This document shows, in pieces, positions 18,652-27,490 of a DNA stretch of 64,000 bases. The number at the start of each line of letters is the position of its first letter. Position 1 is the stretch's first letter. The position numbers and the translations under genes are program-made. The notes below the pieces were generated by a model, which was not told the DNA's origin, did no database searches, and was given only the letters and a program-made list of their open reading frames with translations. Origin of the DNA: Methylococcales bacterium (GTDB lineage Bacteria > Pseudomonadota > Gammaproteobacteria > Methylococcales > Methylomonadaceae); assembly GCA_023145835.1 (NCBI GenBank), contig JAGLDH010000008.1:42816-106815 (forward strand), written 5' to 3'.

Positions 18652-21288
18652 ATGTTCTTCCGACTTTTCTTTATTTTTTTTCTATTTTTGACAATAGATC
18701 TTAGTTTTGCCGACGATCATGATTGGAGTTGTGAGAAAGGGGAGGAGAACGGATGGTCATGTGGAGGTAATGATGTACATGATAAAACAAGAAAACAGGA
18801 GTCTTCCTCACCTAAGTCAAATGATAAACCAGGTGTTTCAGCAGATTCAATAAAAAAAACAATTATTACAGATAAACCACCCAAAACATCGGAAAAAAAC
18901 TCAGGTTGGAATTGTTACACAGGGGATGCAGACGAAAAATGGAATTGTAGTTTAAAAGGGGTTGACCCTAAAGGTAGAACACGAATAATTAAGGATGATG
19001 AAGATTCCTTTAGTCTATTTTCTGATGCCTTTGATTTCAATAAAGAACAGAACTTTAAAACGCTTCAATCCCAATTAGCTTATGATCCATGGAAAAACTG
19101 TGGAGCATCGTCGCGGGGCAAGTATACCTATATTCAAGAGAAAGATATTAGAAATACGGTTCCTATGGATGTGACAGCTGATTATTCAGAAGTTTTTGAT
19201 AAGGAAATTACTAGCTTTTTTGGAAATGTAGAAATAACGCGTGCTGATCAAAAAGTCTTATCAGATAGAGCAAGTTTTGATATTGTTTCAGAAACGATGG
19301 ATGCACAAGGACAAGTTTCTTATACTGAAAATGAGGTTTCCCTCTTTAGTGATACTGCACTATTAAATTTAAATACAAATGAAGCCCGCTTAAGGAATGC
19401 AATTTTTATTTCTCCATCAGGGCCTATTAGAGGGAGTGCTGATGTTGTTTACCGAGATAGTAATGTTTTATCTCGTTATAAAAAAGTAGCGTTTACCAGT
19501 TGTGCGCCGGGGAACCAAGACTGGGTCATGCATGCTGATAGACTGAAAATGAACAAGCAGACAGGAAAGGGCGCGGCTAAACATACATGGCTAGAGATTA
19601 AAGGAGTTCCTCTTTTATATATTCCTTATGTTTCTTTCCCTATGGATGATAGAAGAATGACTGGTGTATTATCACCTTCTTTTGGTAGCAAAGATGAAAA
19701 TGGTTTTGATCTTACTGTTCCCTATTACTGGAATATTGCACCAAACTATGATCTTATTGTCAGACCAAGATATATGTCAAAACGTGGCGGCATGATAGGG
19801 GGTGAGTTTCGATATTTGACCGAAATGACAAATGGGGAGGTAGGAATAGAATTTTTGCCTTATGATCTATTAAAAAAAGAACAGAGATACTCAGGAACTT
19901 TTAAAAATAGAACTGTGTTTTCACCTCATTGGACGAGTAATATTGATTTGAATTATGTGTCTGATAATGAATATTTTGATGATTTGAATAATGCTCTTGG
20001 AATTTCCAATGATAGATATCTTCAAAGCCAAGCAGATTTAAAATATAGAAGGGAAGGTATTTCATTTAGTACGCATTTAGAATCGTATCAAACGATAGAT
20101 AAAATAGTTAAAAGTGAGAATAAACCGTATCAAAAATTACCCCAAATCACTTTGAACTTAGATCATTCATTTGATGATTGGCCTGTAGATATTGCTTTAA
20201 AGAATGAATATGTTAACTTTTATCGCCGTAATGGACGAGTGAGAGGACATCGAATAAACGTGCAGCCTTCTATTGCTGTTCCTTTAAAAACAGCGGGGTC
20301 TTTTATTACGCCAAAGGTTTCATTAAAACATACTCAGTACTTTTTAAGTAATCAAAAAAAAGACACAGAAAACAGTATTAGTCGAACATTACCCATTTTT
20401 TCTGTTGATAGTGGCTTGATTTTTGAACGGGATTTTAAATCTAAAGACTCAAATTATATGCATACGATAGAACCTCGTCTATTCTATCTATATATTCCTA
20501 ATAAAAATCAAGATGACATTCCTACATTTGATTCATCCCTTTATGACTATAGTTATAGTAGTTTGTTTAGAGAAAATAGTTTTAGTGGGAATGATAGAGT
20601 TCAAGATGCTAATCAAATATCAATGGCTATCACTTCAAGATTAATTGATTCAAAATCAGGACAGGAACGCCTAAAATTAAGTGTGGGAGAAATTTTTTAT
20701 TTTAGAGATAGAGAAGTCACGTTACCCAATAAAAATATAGAGAGAAGAGATTTTTCAAACTTGATAGCTGAGTTAAGTGGACATATTACAAAAAAATTAT
20801 CATTTTCAACTGGGATACATTGGGATCCGTATGAAAATGATCTTGCACGAGGTCATGCGAAACTCACTTATAGAGAAGGCTCTGAGAAAATTGTTAATTT
20901 AGGCTATCGATATAGAGGTGAGGATCCAATTAATAATGATTTAGAAAGTGAGATTAGAAGTATTAATCGAACAGATGTTTCATTTCGTTGGCCAATAATA
21001 GATGATTGGTATGGCGTTGGGCGTTGGCAATATTCCATAAAATATCACTCAACCACTGAAAGTTTTTTAGGGTTAGAAAAAGAAAGCTGTTGTTGGCGTT
21101 TTCGTTTTATATGGAGAAGGTTTTCTAGTACGTTGCTAGATGATACTAATCCATTGTTAAATCTTGAAGATAATGAAATGGACGAAGGGTTCTTTGTACA
21201 AATAGAATTAAAAGGATTGACTAGCTTTGGCGATAATGTGGATGAATTTTTAGAGAAAAACCTAAGTGGTTATCAAAGCCCTGATTAA
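18652..21288 (+). CDS. lptD: LPS assembly outer-membrane protein LptD
   Basis: 878-residue outer-membrane translocon that inserts LPS with LptE. It has a signal peptide (cleavage about SFA), then an N-terminal extension with four Trp-x-Cys motifs (DWSC, GWSC, GWNC, KWNC). The OstA jellyroll (about residues 170-300; TADYSEVFDKEITSFFGNVEI) follows, then the LptD barrel (from about 310: FPMDDRRMTGVLSPSFG). The C-terminal ESCCWRFRF carries the paired Cys that form inter-domain disulfides in other LptD. It lies upstream of surA as usual. The MITE at 18352-18534 sits in its upstream region. Confidence 0.94.
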   Translation: MFFRLFFIFFLFLTIDLSFADDHDWSCEKGEENGWSCGGNDVHDKTRKQESSSPKSNDKPGVSADSIKKTIITDKPPKTSEKNSGWNCYTGDADEKWNCSLKGVDPKGRTRIIKDDEDSFSLFSDAFDFNKEQNFKTLQSQLAYDPWKNCGASSRGKYTYIQEKDIRNTVPMDVTADYSEVFDKEITSFFGNVEITRADQKVLSDRASFDIVSETMDAQGQVSYTENEVSLFSDTALLNLNTNEARLRNAIFISPSGPIRGSADVVYRDSNVLSRYKKVAFTSCAPGNQDWVMHADRLKMNKQTGKGAAKHTWLEIKGVPLLYIPYVSFPMDDRRMTGVLSPSFGSKDENGFDLTVPYYWNIAPNYDLIVRPRYMSKRGGMIGGEFRYLTEMTNGEVGIEFLPYDLLKKEQRYSGTFKNRTVFSPHWTSNIDLNYVSDNEYFDDLNNALGISNDRYLQSQADLKYRREGISFSTHLESYQTIDKIVKSENKPYQKLPQITLNLDHSFDDWPVDIALKNEYVNFYRRNGRVRGHRINVQPSIAVPLKTAGSFITPKVSLKHTQYFLSNQKKDTENSISRTLPIFSVDSGLIFERDFKSKDSNYMHTIEPRLFYLYIPNKNQDDIPTFDSSLYDYSYSSLFRENSFSGNDRVQDANQISMAITSRLIDSKSGQERLKLSVGEIFYFRDREVTLPNKNIERRDFSNLIAELSGHITKKLSFSTGIHWDPYENDLARGHAKLTYREGSEKIVNLGYRYRGEDPINNDLESEIRSINRTDVSFRWPIIDDWYGVGRWQYSIKYHSTTESFLGLEKESCCWRFRFIWRRFSSTLLDDTNPLLNLEDNEMDEGFFVQIELKGLTSFGDNVDEFLEKNLSGYQSPD

Positions 21289-21305
21289 GTGAGTAATAAA
21301 GAAAG

Positions 21306-22586
21306 ATGATAAAAATAGTAAGTGTGATTTTATGTGCATTATTAACCAGTTTTGTAGTGAAGGCCGAGTTATTAGGTCAAATTGTTGCTGTTGTTGAAGA
21401 TGAAATTATTTTAGAGAGTGAATTGTCGAAAGAAGTCACTGTTATTTCTCAACGACTCGATGAAAATAAGGTGACAGCCCCCCCTATTCCTATTCTAAGA
21501 AAGCAAGTTTTAGAACGCCTTATAGTTGAAAAATTACAAAGGCAATTAGCTGAAAAATCAGGTATTCGTATTAGTAATGAAATGTTAAGAAGTTCAGCTC
21601 AAGATATTGCTAGAAGAAATGATTTAACCCTTGATGAATTTCGTCAAGAGTTAGAAGGTCAAGGGATAGGTTTTAAAAGCTTCCAGAAAAATCTAAAAAA
21701 TGAAATTATCATTAATCAATTAAGGGCGAGAGAAATTGGAACTAGAATTAAAGTAACGGATCGAGAGGTTGCTCATTATCTAGAAACCCAAGGGGAAATT
21801 GGAGAAGAAAAAATACAATATCACCTTGGGCATATATTAGTTTCAATTCCAGATGCAGCCTCTTCTTCTATTATTGCTAAGGCACTGGAAAAAGCTGACA
21901 CAGTCATAGCTGAGTTGCGGGGCGGAGCTGGTTTTAAACAAACAGCTGTTGCTTATTCTGATGGCAATAATGCCTTAAAAGGTGGAGATTTAGGTTGGCG
22001 AGTGATTGGAAAGGTTCCAACACTTTTTGTTGATAAGGTGATAAAAATGAACAAAGGTGATGTAGCAGAGCTTATTCGTAGTCCAAGTGGGTATCATATT
22101 ATCAAGCTTATCGACTTAAAAGGGATAGGGAAACATATTGTTACTAAAACGAAAGTGCGTCATATATTAATTAAAACCAATGAATTAATTAATGATGAAG
22201 ATGCCAAAAATAGATTAAAAATAATAAAAGAAAGAATTAAGGATGGTGATGATTTTGCAATACTTGCGAGATCAAACTCAGATGATAAAGGATCCGCTTT
22301 AAAGGGCGGCAGTTTAGGATGGGTCGGTACTGGAGATTTAGTTCCTCTTTTTGAAAGTACAATGAAGGGACTTAAAATCAATGAAATAAGCGACCCTATT
22401 CAGACTGAGTTTGGCTGGCACCTTATTCAAGTTTTAGAACGGAAAAATAAAGATGATAGTGTTGCTCATAAAAAGGCACGGGTAAGAAAAGAAATAAGAT
22501 CACAAAAAATAGAAGAAGAAACAGAACTGTGGCTGCGTCGTTTACGAGACGAAGCATTTGTAAATATTAAGCTAGAGAGATTATGA
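21306..22586 (+). CDS. surA: Periplasmic chaperone/peptidyl-prolyl isomerase SurA
   Basis: 426-residue periplasmic chaperone for outer-membrane proteins, LptD among them. It has a signal peptide (about VKA), a SurA N-terminal chaperone domain (GQIVAVVEDEIILESEL onward) and two parvulin domains (about residues 165-270 and 280-380). The repeated pattern is HILV...SD...LKGGDLGW / HILI...SDDKGSALKGGSLGW. It follows lptD by 17 bases and is followed by an orphan RNA-binding domain instead of the usual pdxA-ksgA. Confidence 0.95.
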   Translation: MIKIVSVILCALLTSFVVKAELLGQIVAVVEDEIILESELSKEVTVISQRLDENKVTAPPIPILRKQVLERLIVEKLQRQLAEKSGIRISNEMLRSSAQDIARRNDLTLDEFRQELEGQGIGFKSFQKNLKNEIIINQLRAREIGTRIKVTDREVAHYLETQGEIGEEKIQYHLGHILVSIPDAASSSIIAKALEKADTVIAELRGGAGFKQTAVAYSDGNNALKGGDLGWRVIGKVPTLFVDKVIKMNKGDVAELIRSPSGYHIIKLIDLKGIGKHIVTKTKVRHILIKTNELINDEDAKNRLKIIKERIKDGDDFAILARSNSDDKGSALKGGSLGWVGTGDLVPLFESTMKGLKINEISDPIQTEFGWHLIQVLERKNKDDSVAHKKARVRKEIRSQKIEEETELWLRRLRDEAFVNIKLERL

Positions 22587-22593
22587 TTTCTGT

Positions 22594-23133
22594 ATGGCAC
22601 AAATAAATAGCAATGAAGTTGAGCTGAAACATAGCATAGAAGCATTGCTTAAACATCAGGACTTATCTTTACATCAAAATTTAATAAACCGTTTATCAAC
22701 AGAATTAGGGATTAACACTTTAGAGTGTGCAGCAGCTTTAAGCCTACTTAATCAGCCTGCTTTATATGCAATTAAAGCAGATGAAAACAAACAGGTGAGT
22801 GTTAGTTCTGTACTACAACCACCTACACCAGGTTTACCTAAGCAAAGGGTTGTTAGATATCGTTTGGATATAGGATTAAAACATCAAGTACAGATAGAAG
22901 AAATAAAAATGGTTTTAGTTGATGTGTCGGGAGTAGATAAAAAGAGAATAACTAGAGTAGATATTCGGAATCATTATACTTTGATTGATTTACCAGAAGG
23001 AATGACAGCAGATATTTTTCAGCTATTATTTGAAACAGAAATAAAAAATAAAAAGTTAAATATTAAACGAGTTAAATTTCATCGTAGATTTCAGCGTAGA
23101 AATAATAAAAATAAGTTGTCTAAATATTCATGA
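22594..23133 (+). CDS. Stand-alone DbpA/DeaD-type RNA-binding domain protein
   Basis: 179 residues, resembling only the C-terminal part of DEAD-box helicases such as DeaD/CsdA. There is a helical segment (about residues 10-50) like the region after the helicase core, a Pro-rich linker, then the DbpA RNA-binding fold (about 85-160) with VVRYRLDIGLKHQVQ and TLIDLPEGMTADIFQLL. The C-terminus is strongly basic (RRFQRRNNKNK). No helicase motif occurs here or next to it. It follows surA by 7 bases, probably in the same transcript. RNA binding is inferred from the domain; the target is unknown. Confidence 0.75.
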   Translation: MAQINSNEVELKHSIEALLKHQDLSLHQNLINRLSTELGINTLECAAALSLLNQPALYAIKADENKQVSVSSVLQPPTPGLPKQRVVRYRLDIGLKHQVQIEEIKMVLVDVSGVDKKRITRVDIRNHYTLIDLPEGMTADIFQLLFETEIKNKKLNIKRVKFHRRFQRRNNKNKLSKYS

Positions 23134-23178
23134 TTTACTAAATGAACCGAGATAAAAAAATATTGAAATTGAGGTGAA

Positions 23179-23820
23179 CTACTCTATCCCTACATAAGGA
23201 TTAGACTTCATCTCCTCTCCAAAAGTAGACATTGGACCATGTCCTGGAATAAATTTTACATCTTTACCTAATGACCACAGTTTATTTTTTATAGAATTAA
23301 TTAAAGTGGCATGGTTCCCTTTAGGAAAATCAGTACGACCAATTGACCCTTTAAAAATAACATCTCCAACAACAGCAAGCTTAGAACCCATATCAAAGAA
23401 AACTATGTGTCCAGGTGTATGTCCAGGGCAATGGATAACTTGTAGAGTTTGCTCACCGACAGAAACCGTATCACCATCTTTTAACCAACGGTTGGGCGTA
23501 AATCCTTCACAATGTGGAAAACCAAAAATTTCAATTTGCTGAGGGATGATATCTATCCAAAACTGGTCATCTATTTGTGGGCCTTCAATAGGAAGTGATA
23601 ATCGAGAAGCCAATTCGGCAACAGCTCCTACATGATCTAAATGAGCGTGAGTGACTAAAATTACTTCTGCCTCTACATTTTCAAGGTCAAGTCTATTTAA
23701 AATCATATCAATATCACCACCAGGATCAACAATAGCCGCTTTATTAGTTTTATCACAAATGAGAATACTACAATTTTGTTGATAAGAAGTAACAGGAATA
23801 ATTAAATATCTTATGCTCAT
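23179..23820 (-). CDS. MBL-fold metallo-hydrolase (glyoxalase II-like)
   Basis: 213-residue metallo-beta-lactamase-fold hydrolase. The metal motif THAHLDHVG is near residues 56-64, with further ligands in CPGHTPGHIVF, VVGDVIFKGSIGRTDFPKG and IPGHGPMSTFGEE. This pattern matches the short YcbL/GloB2 type of glyoxalase II-like enzymes, which hydrolyse thioesters such as S-lactoylglutathione. Substrate is not proven. It converges on the surA operon, with 45 bases between the stop codons. Confidence 0.88.
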   Translation of the reverse strand: MSIRYLIIPVTSYQQNCSILICDKTNKAAIVDPGGDIDMILNRLDLENVEAEVILVTHAHLDHVGAVAELASRLSLPIEGPQIDDQFWIDIIPQQIEIFGFPHCEGFTPNRWLKDGDTVSVGEQTLQVIHCPGHTPGHIVFFDMGSKLAVVGDVIFKGSIGRTDFPKGNHATLINSIKNKLWSLGKDVKFIPGHGPMSTFGEEMKSNPYVGIE

Positions 23821-24128
23821 GAGAGGGTAGTCAATATGTTTAGTGGTAATTTTATTGCTTTAAATTATAACAAAATATATATTTCTCTTTTGTATATGAC
23901 TAAAATATAGAGTCATAAATCTGATTAAACTGATTCTATTTTGGATATCCTTTGAGTTAAGTATTTGAGGAAGGTCTTTGATTTAGTACAATACCACAAA
24001 GAAAATGTAATAATATAGACTTGACCTTCAGGTCTGATGAGTGTTTTTCGTTGCTCATGTTTCCGTAAAAATCTAGCCCAACTAATTGTTGATTAGAATT
24101 AATTGGATAACATAATAAGGAATAATTA
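23821..24128. other. Intergenic region, nothing recognised
   Basis: 308 AT-rich bases between divergent genes (the MBL hydrolase and the outer-membrane barrel). It must hold both promoters, but I see no convincing -35/-10 pair, repeat or RNA. AAGGAATAATTA just before 24129 is the ribosome site of the barrel gene. Confidence 0.4.
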
Positions 24129-24881
24129 ATGAAAAAATTACTATCAATTACAATAATCTATATATTTTTCTCTAGCCTAGTGAATGCCGATTTTCTTCGA
24201 ATAGAAGGGGCAATAGGTGCTTGGGGAATTAATCCTAAAGGAACCATTAGAAATACTGAGGGCATTAGATTTGATGTGCTTAATCAGGAGAATCTTGAAT
24301 CTTCAACTAGTTTGTATACTTGGGTAAATTTCAAGCATCCTGTGCCCATCATGCCAAACATCCGTTTTGAATATGTTGACCCTACTTCTGTTGGAGATGG
24401 GGCAAGGTTTGAATGGAAAGATATAACCTATAATGCAAATGTTAATAACAAACTCTCTATAACACAGTATGGTGCAACGCTTTATTATAATCTTTTGGAC
24501 AACACCTTTTGGACCACGCTTGACTTGGGCGTTAATGTAAAATTTATTGAAACAAGTTTTGAGTTAAATGATAGTAGTGGTATTTTACCCGATACTGCCG
24601 AAGAAGATTCATTTGTAATGCCTTTAGCATATATACGAACTCGAGTAGAGATTCCTACTACAAATATTGGTATTGAAGGTATTGCAAGAGGTATGGCCTA
24701 CAGTGAAAATTCTATTATTGACGCTCAAATTAAGGTAGATTATTCAATGGATTTTATACCTATTATTCAACCTGGATTAGAATTTGGTTATCGCTACCAG
24801 AAGATGAAACTTGAAAGAGGAAGTAACGATGTTAATGCTACGTTTTCAGGTGTCTATGGTGGTATGACTTTTCGTTTTTAA
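24129..24881 (+). CDS. TIGR04219-type outer-membrane beta-barrel protein
   Basis: 250-residue predicted outer-membrane protein. It has a signal peptide (cleavage after VNA), alternating beta strands and a C-terminal aromatic residue (GGMTFRF), the usual end signal for BamA-dependent barrels. The opening DFLRIEGAIGAWGINPKGTIR is typical of the TIGR04219 group. Function is not established. A good ribosome site (AAGGAA) precedes it. It stands alone, convergent with the TolC-family gene. Confidence 0.78.
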   Translation: MKKLLSITIIYIFFSSLVNADFLRIEGAIGAWGINPKGTIRNTEGIRFDVLNQENLESSTSLYTWVNFKHPVPIMPNIRFEYVDPTSVGDGARFEWKDITYNANVNNKLSITQYGATLYYNLLDNTFWTTLDLGVNVKFIETSFELNDSSGILPDTAEEDSFVMPLAYIRTRVEIPTTNIGIEGIARGMAYSENSIIDAQIKVDYSMDFIPIIQPGLEFGYRYQKMKLERGSNDVNATFSGVYGGMTFRF

Positions 24882-25040
24882 CAAAGTAGTTTAGATGAAT
24901 AAAATTATATTCTCTAACATAATTCAACACTTTCTTGAATCGTTGAATTATGTTTTCTCGTTATACTTGAAAGCTATATCAAATTAATACCACTTTAGGC
25001 AACTTACAGTCAAGATGGGAGGTTATTATTGGGAGTTACT

Positions 25041-26411
25041 TTATTTCCAGTGACCGATCGCCTGATTTAATTCTGCTTCTGCGCGTAATGCATCAAAACG
25101 AGCTGCGATATTTCTGGTTAAAGATTTATCTCTGGCAACTTCAGCCTCAATATATCTTGTTACGGTAACAGTACCTGCTTTACGCTGTTCATTGACTAAT
25201 CGAAAGGCTTCGTTTGCAGCTGTTACAGAAGAAGAGGTCACTTTAACTCTGGCTAATGCTTCTACTAATTTTAAATGTGATCTTTTAACTGCACTTTCAA
25301 TGTTCAGTTGAGTTTGTTTTGCCATTTTTTTTGCAATAGCGACTTGGTATTCTGATTTTTTAATTTTCTCACTGTCACGAAAACCAGAAAAAATATCTAC
25401 TTCAACCATTACACCTGCGGTCACATTGTCTCGGTTGGTACTGAAATTCAAGTTTTTACTATCTGATCCATAGGATATGTAGGCATCTGCTTTGGGTAAA
25501 TAAGCTCCTCGAGTTGCATTTAATTGTTGTTCTGCTATTTCTATTTTTTTATTGGCGGCTTTAGTTTCTGGTCGTTGGCTCTTGGCTACATCAAGCAATT
25601 CGTCAAATGAACGATTGTTTTCAGGTAGCGTCCATTGGCTTGATAAATCAACTTCGAAAGGTTCTTGTGCATTGAGACCTAATAAGCTTTTTAAACCTAT
25701 TTTTGCTAGTTCAATTGCATTAGCTGTTTGAATTTTTTTATCTTTTGCTTCTGCAAGCTGAACTTCTAAAGACAAAACATCTGATCGTAATGCAGACCCT
25801 GCTTCATAGCGATTTTGACTTTGTTTTAATTCATTTTCAACGGCAGAAAGTGATTTGATGGTGACTTTATCAGCTTCTGTTGCAGCAAGGTAGCCATAGA
25901 ACGTAGAGCTTACAGTTTGAATTAAATAGTTACGGGCAGCTTTTTTTTCTAGTTCTGCTGCATCCACACCCAGTTGAGCTGCTTTACTTTGAAAGTAGTC
26001 CTGACCACCTCTAAACAATGAATATTTAGCACTGATTTCAGGGCGATAATTATCAGTACCTCCTGGGTGGTTAAAATCAGTGGTAGGTGAAAAGTCTAGT
26101 CGACGTTGTGCGATGATCATGCCAAAGGCACGGGAAGGATTATCGCTGTGTTCATAAAATAAGCCTGCTTTTATATTAGGATAAAAGCTAGAAAGGGCAA
26201 TGCCTAATTGAGTTTCTGCTTGAGCTATTCTATCTCCCATTATTTGTAAATTAGGGTTATTTACCAGAGCATAGTCAACGGCTTGTGATAAATTATAAAC
26301 ATTTTTTTCAGTTGCTGGCAGGCTGACTGAATTAAGCAGCAATGATACGGTAAAAAGGGGAGAAAAAAATTTAAAGCGCTTAGGAATATTTATATTTTTA
26401 TCAAACATCAT
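25041..26411 (-). CDS. TolC-family outer-membrane efflux protein
   Basis: 456 residues. A signal peptide precedes two outer-membrane-efflux repeats with long helices rich in Ala/Leu/Glu (QAVDYALVNNPNLQIMGDRIAQAETQLGIA... and the second half from about residue 270). It is the last gene of a three-gene RND operon, starting 2 bases after the adaptor stop, and should form the outer-membrane duct of that pump. Confidence 0.92.
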   Translation of the reverse strand: MMFDKNINIPKRFKFFSPLFTVSLLLNSVSLPATEKNVYNLSQAVDYALVNNPNLQIMGDRIAQAETQLGIALSSFYPNIKAGLFYEHSDNPSRAFGMIIAQRRLDFSPTTDFNHPGGTDNYRPEISAKYSLFRGGQDYFQSKAAQLGVDAAELEKKAARNYLIQTVSSTFYGYLAATEADKVTIKSLSAVENELKQSQNRYEAGSALRSDVLSLEVQLAEAKDKKIQTANAIELAKIGLKSLLGLNAQEPFEVDLSSQWTLPENNRSFDELLDVAKSQRPETKAANKKIEIAEQQLNATRGAYLPKADAYISYGSDSKNLNFSTNRDNVTAGVMVEVDIFSGFRDSEKIKKSEYQVAIAKKMAKQTQLNIESAVKRSHLKLVEALARVKVTSSSVTAANEAFRLVNEQRKAGTVTVTRYIEAEVARDKSLTRNIAARFDALRAEAELNQAIGHWK

Positions 26412-26412
26412 G

Positions 26413-27480
26413 TTATTTTTTCCTTAATTGCTTAGGTGAAACTAGCTTTTCGCCAATGGATAAGCCAGATATGACAATAATTTTATTACCTGTTTTTTGA
26501 CCTACTCGTATAAACCGACGAGTGGGTGCATTGTTTTCCAAAACCCAGACAACATCTAATTGTCCCATTTGTTTGATATAAGAGGTTGGGATTTGTAATT
26601 GCTCTTTGTTGCCAGAAGGAATATGGATTCTGGCAAACATGCCGGGGAGTAACTCTCCATTATGATCAATTTTCGCTTTAATTAAAAAGCTACGGGCACC
26701 AGGGTTAGCAGCAGGAACAATTTCTTCAATCGTTGCTTGGGTTGATTTATTAAGAGCAGGGATATCTGTTTTTAGCTGTTGGCCTATTTTTAATGTAAGT
26801 GCTAAAGATTCACGAACATTAGCATCTATACGTAAAGATGCTGGGTCATATAAGGTTAAGAGCTTCATTCCAGGAGAGGCTAGATCACCGGGTTCAGCAA
26901 AGCGATCAATGACTCGTGCTGAAAATTGGGCTTTAATTTGGCTATAACTTAATGTGGTTTTTGCTGAACTCAGCATTTGTTTTGCACTACCTAATTGCGC
27001 TTTTAAACTGTTATACGATGCACTGGCTTGTTCGAGTTGAGCTTTGGTGACACTCTCTTTACTAAACAGGTTTTTAGTCCGTTTATAATGAGACCTCGCT
27101 TGTATCAATTGTGCTTGAAGTGAATTAATGTTCTCTCTTGATTGAGCAACACTAGAACGGTTGTTTCTATTGTCTAGCTCAATTAACAAGTCACCTTTTT
27201 TAACCGTATCGCCTGCTTTTACGTGAATCGCTTTGATAGGGGCTAACACTCTAGCTGCAACATGAGTCGTTTGTTTGGATCGAACGGTTGCAGGAACATC
27301 TTCATGTAATTGTATCTGTGCACTCTTAAGGATGAAGGTTTGACCCGTAAAGGAAGTGTTAGACGAAATTTGTCCAGGTTCTATTTTAGTATCGAAAGTG
27401 CCCGCCATCCACATAATGGCTAGCAATAATCCAGCGATGGTTACTAAAGGAACTGCATAGGTTTTAATTGTGTTATTCAT
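26413..27480 (-). CDS. RND efflux periplasmic adaptor (HlyD/AcrA-type)
   Basis: 355-residue membrane fusion protein. There is an N-terminal membrane anchor or signal (about residues 10-27). The lipoyl half-motif VLAPIKAIHVKAGDTVKKGDLLIELDNR is followed by a coiled-coil hairpin (about 100-170), the second lipoyl half and a beta-barrel domain. It lies 10 bases after the pump gene and 1 base before the TolC gene, so the complex is complete. Substrate is not deducible. Confidence 0.92.
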   Translation of the reverse strand: MNNTIKTYAVPLVTIAGLLLAIMWMAGTFDTKIEPGQISSNTSFTGQTFILKSAQIQLHEDVPATVRSKQTTHVAARVLAPIKAIHVKAGDTVKKGDLLIELDNRNNRSSVAQSRENINSLQAQLIQARSHYKRTKNLFSKESVTKAQLEQASASYNSLKAQLGSAKQMLSSAKTTLSYSQIKAQFSARVIDRFAEPGDLASPGMKLLTLYDPASLRIDANVRESLALTLKIGQQLKTDIPALNKSTQATIEEIVPAANPGARSFLIKAKIDHNGELLPGMFARIHIPSGNKEQLQIPTSYIKQMGQLDVVWVLENNAPTRRFIRVGQKTGNKIIVISGLSIGEKLVSPKQLRKK

Positions 27481-27490
27481 GAATGATGTC

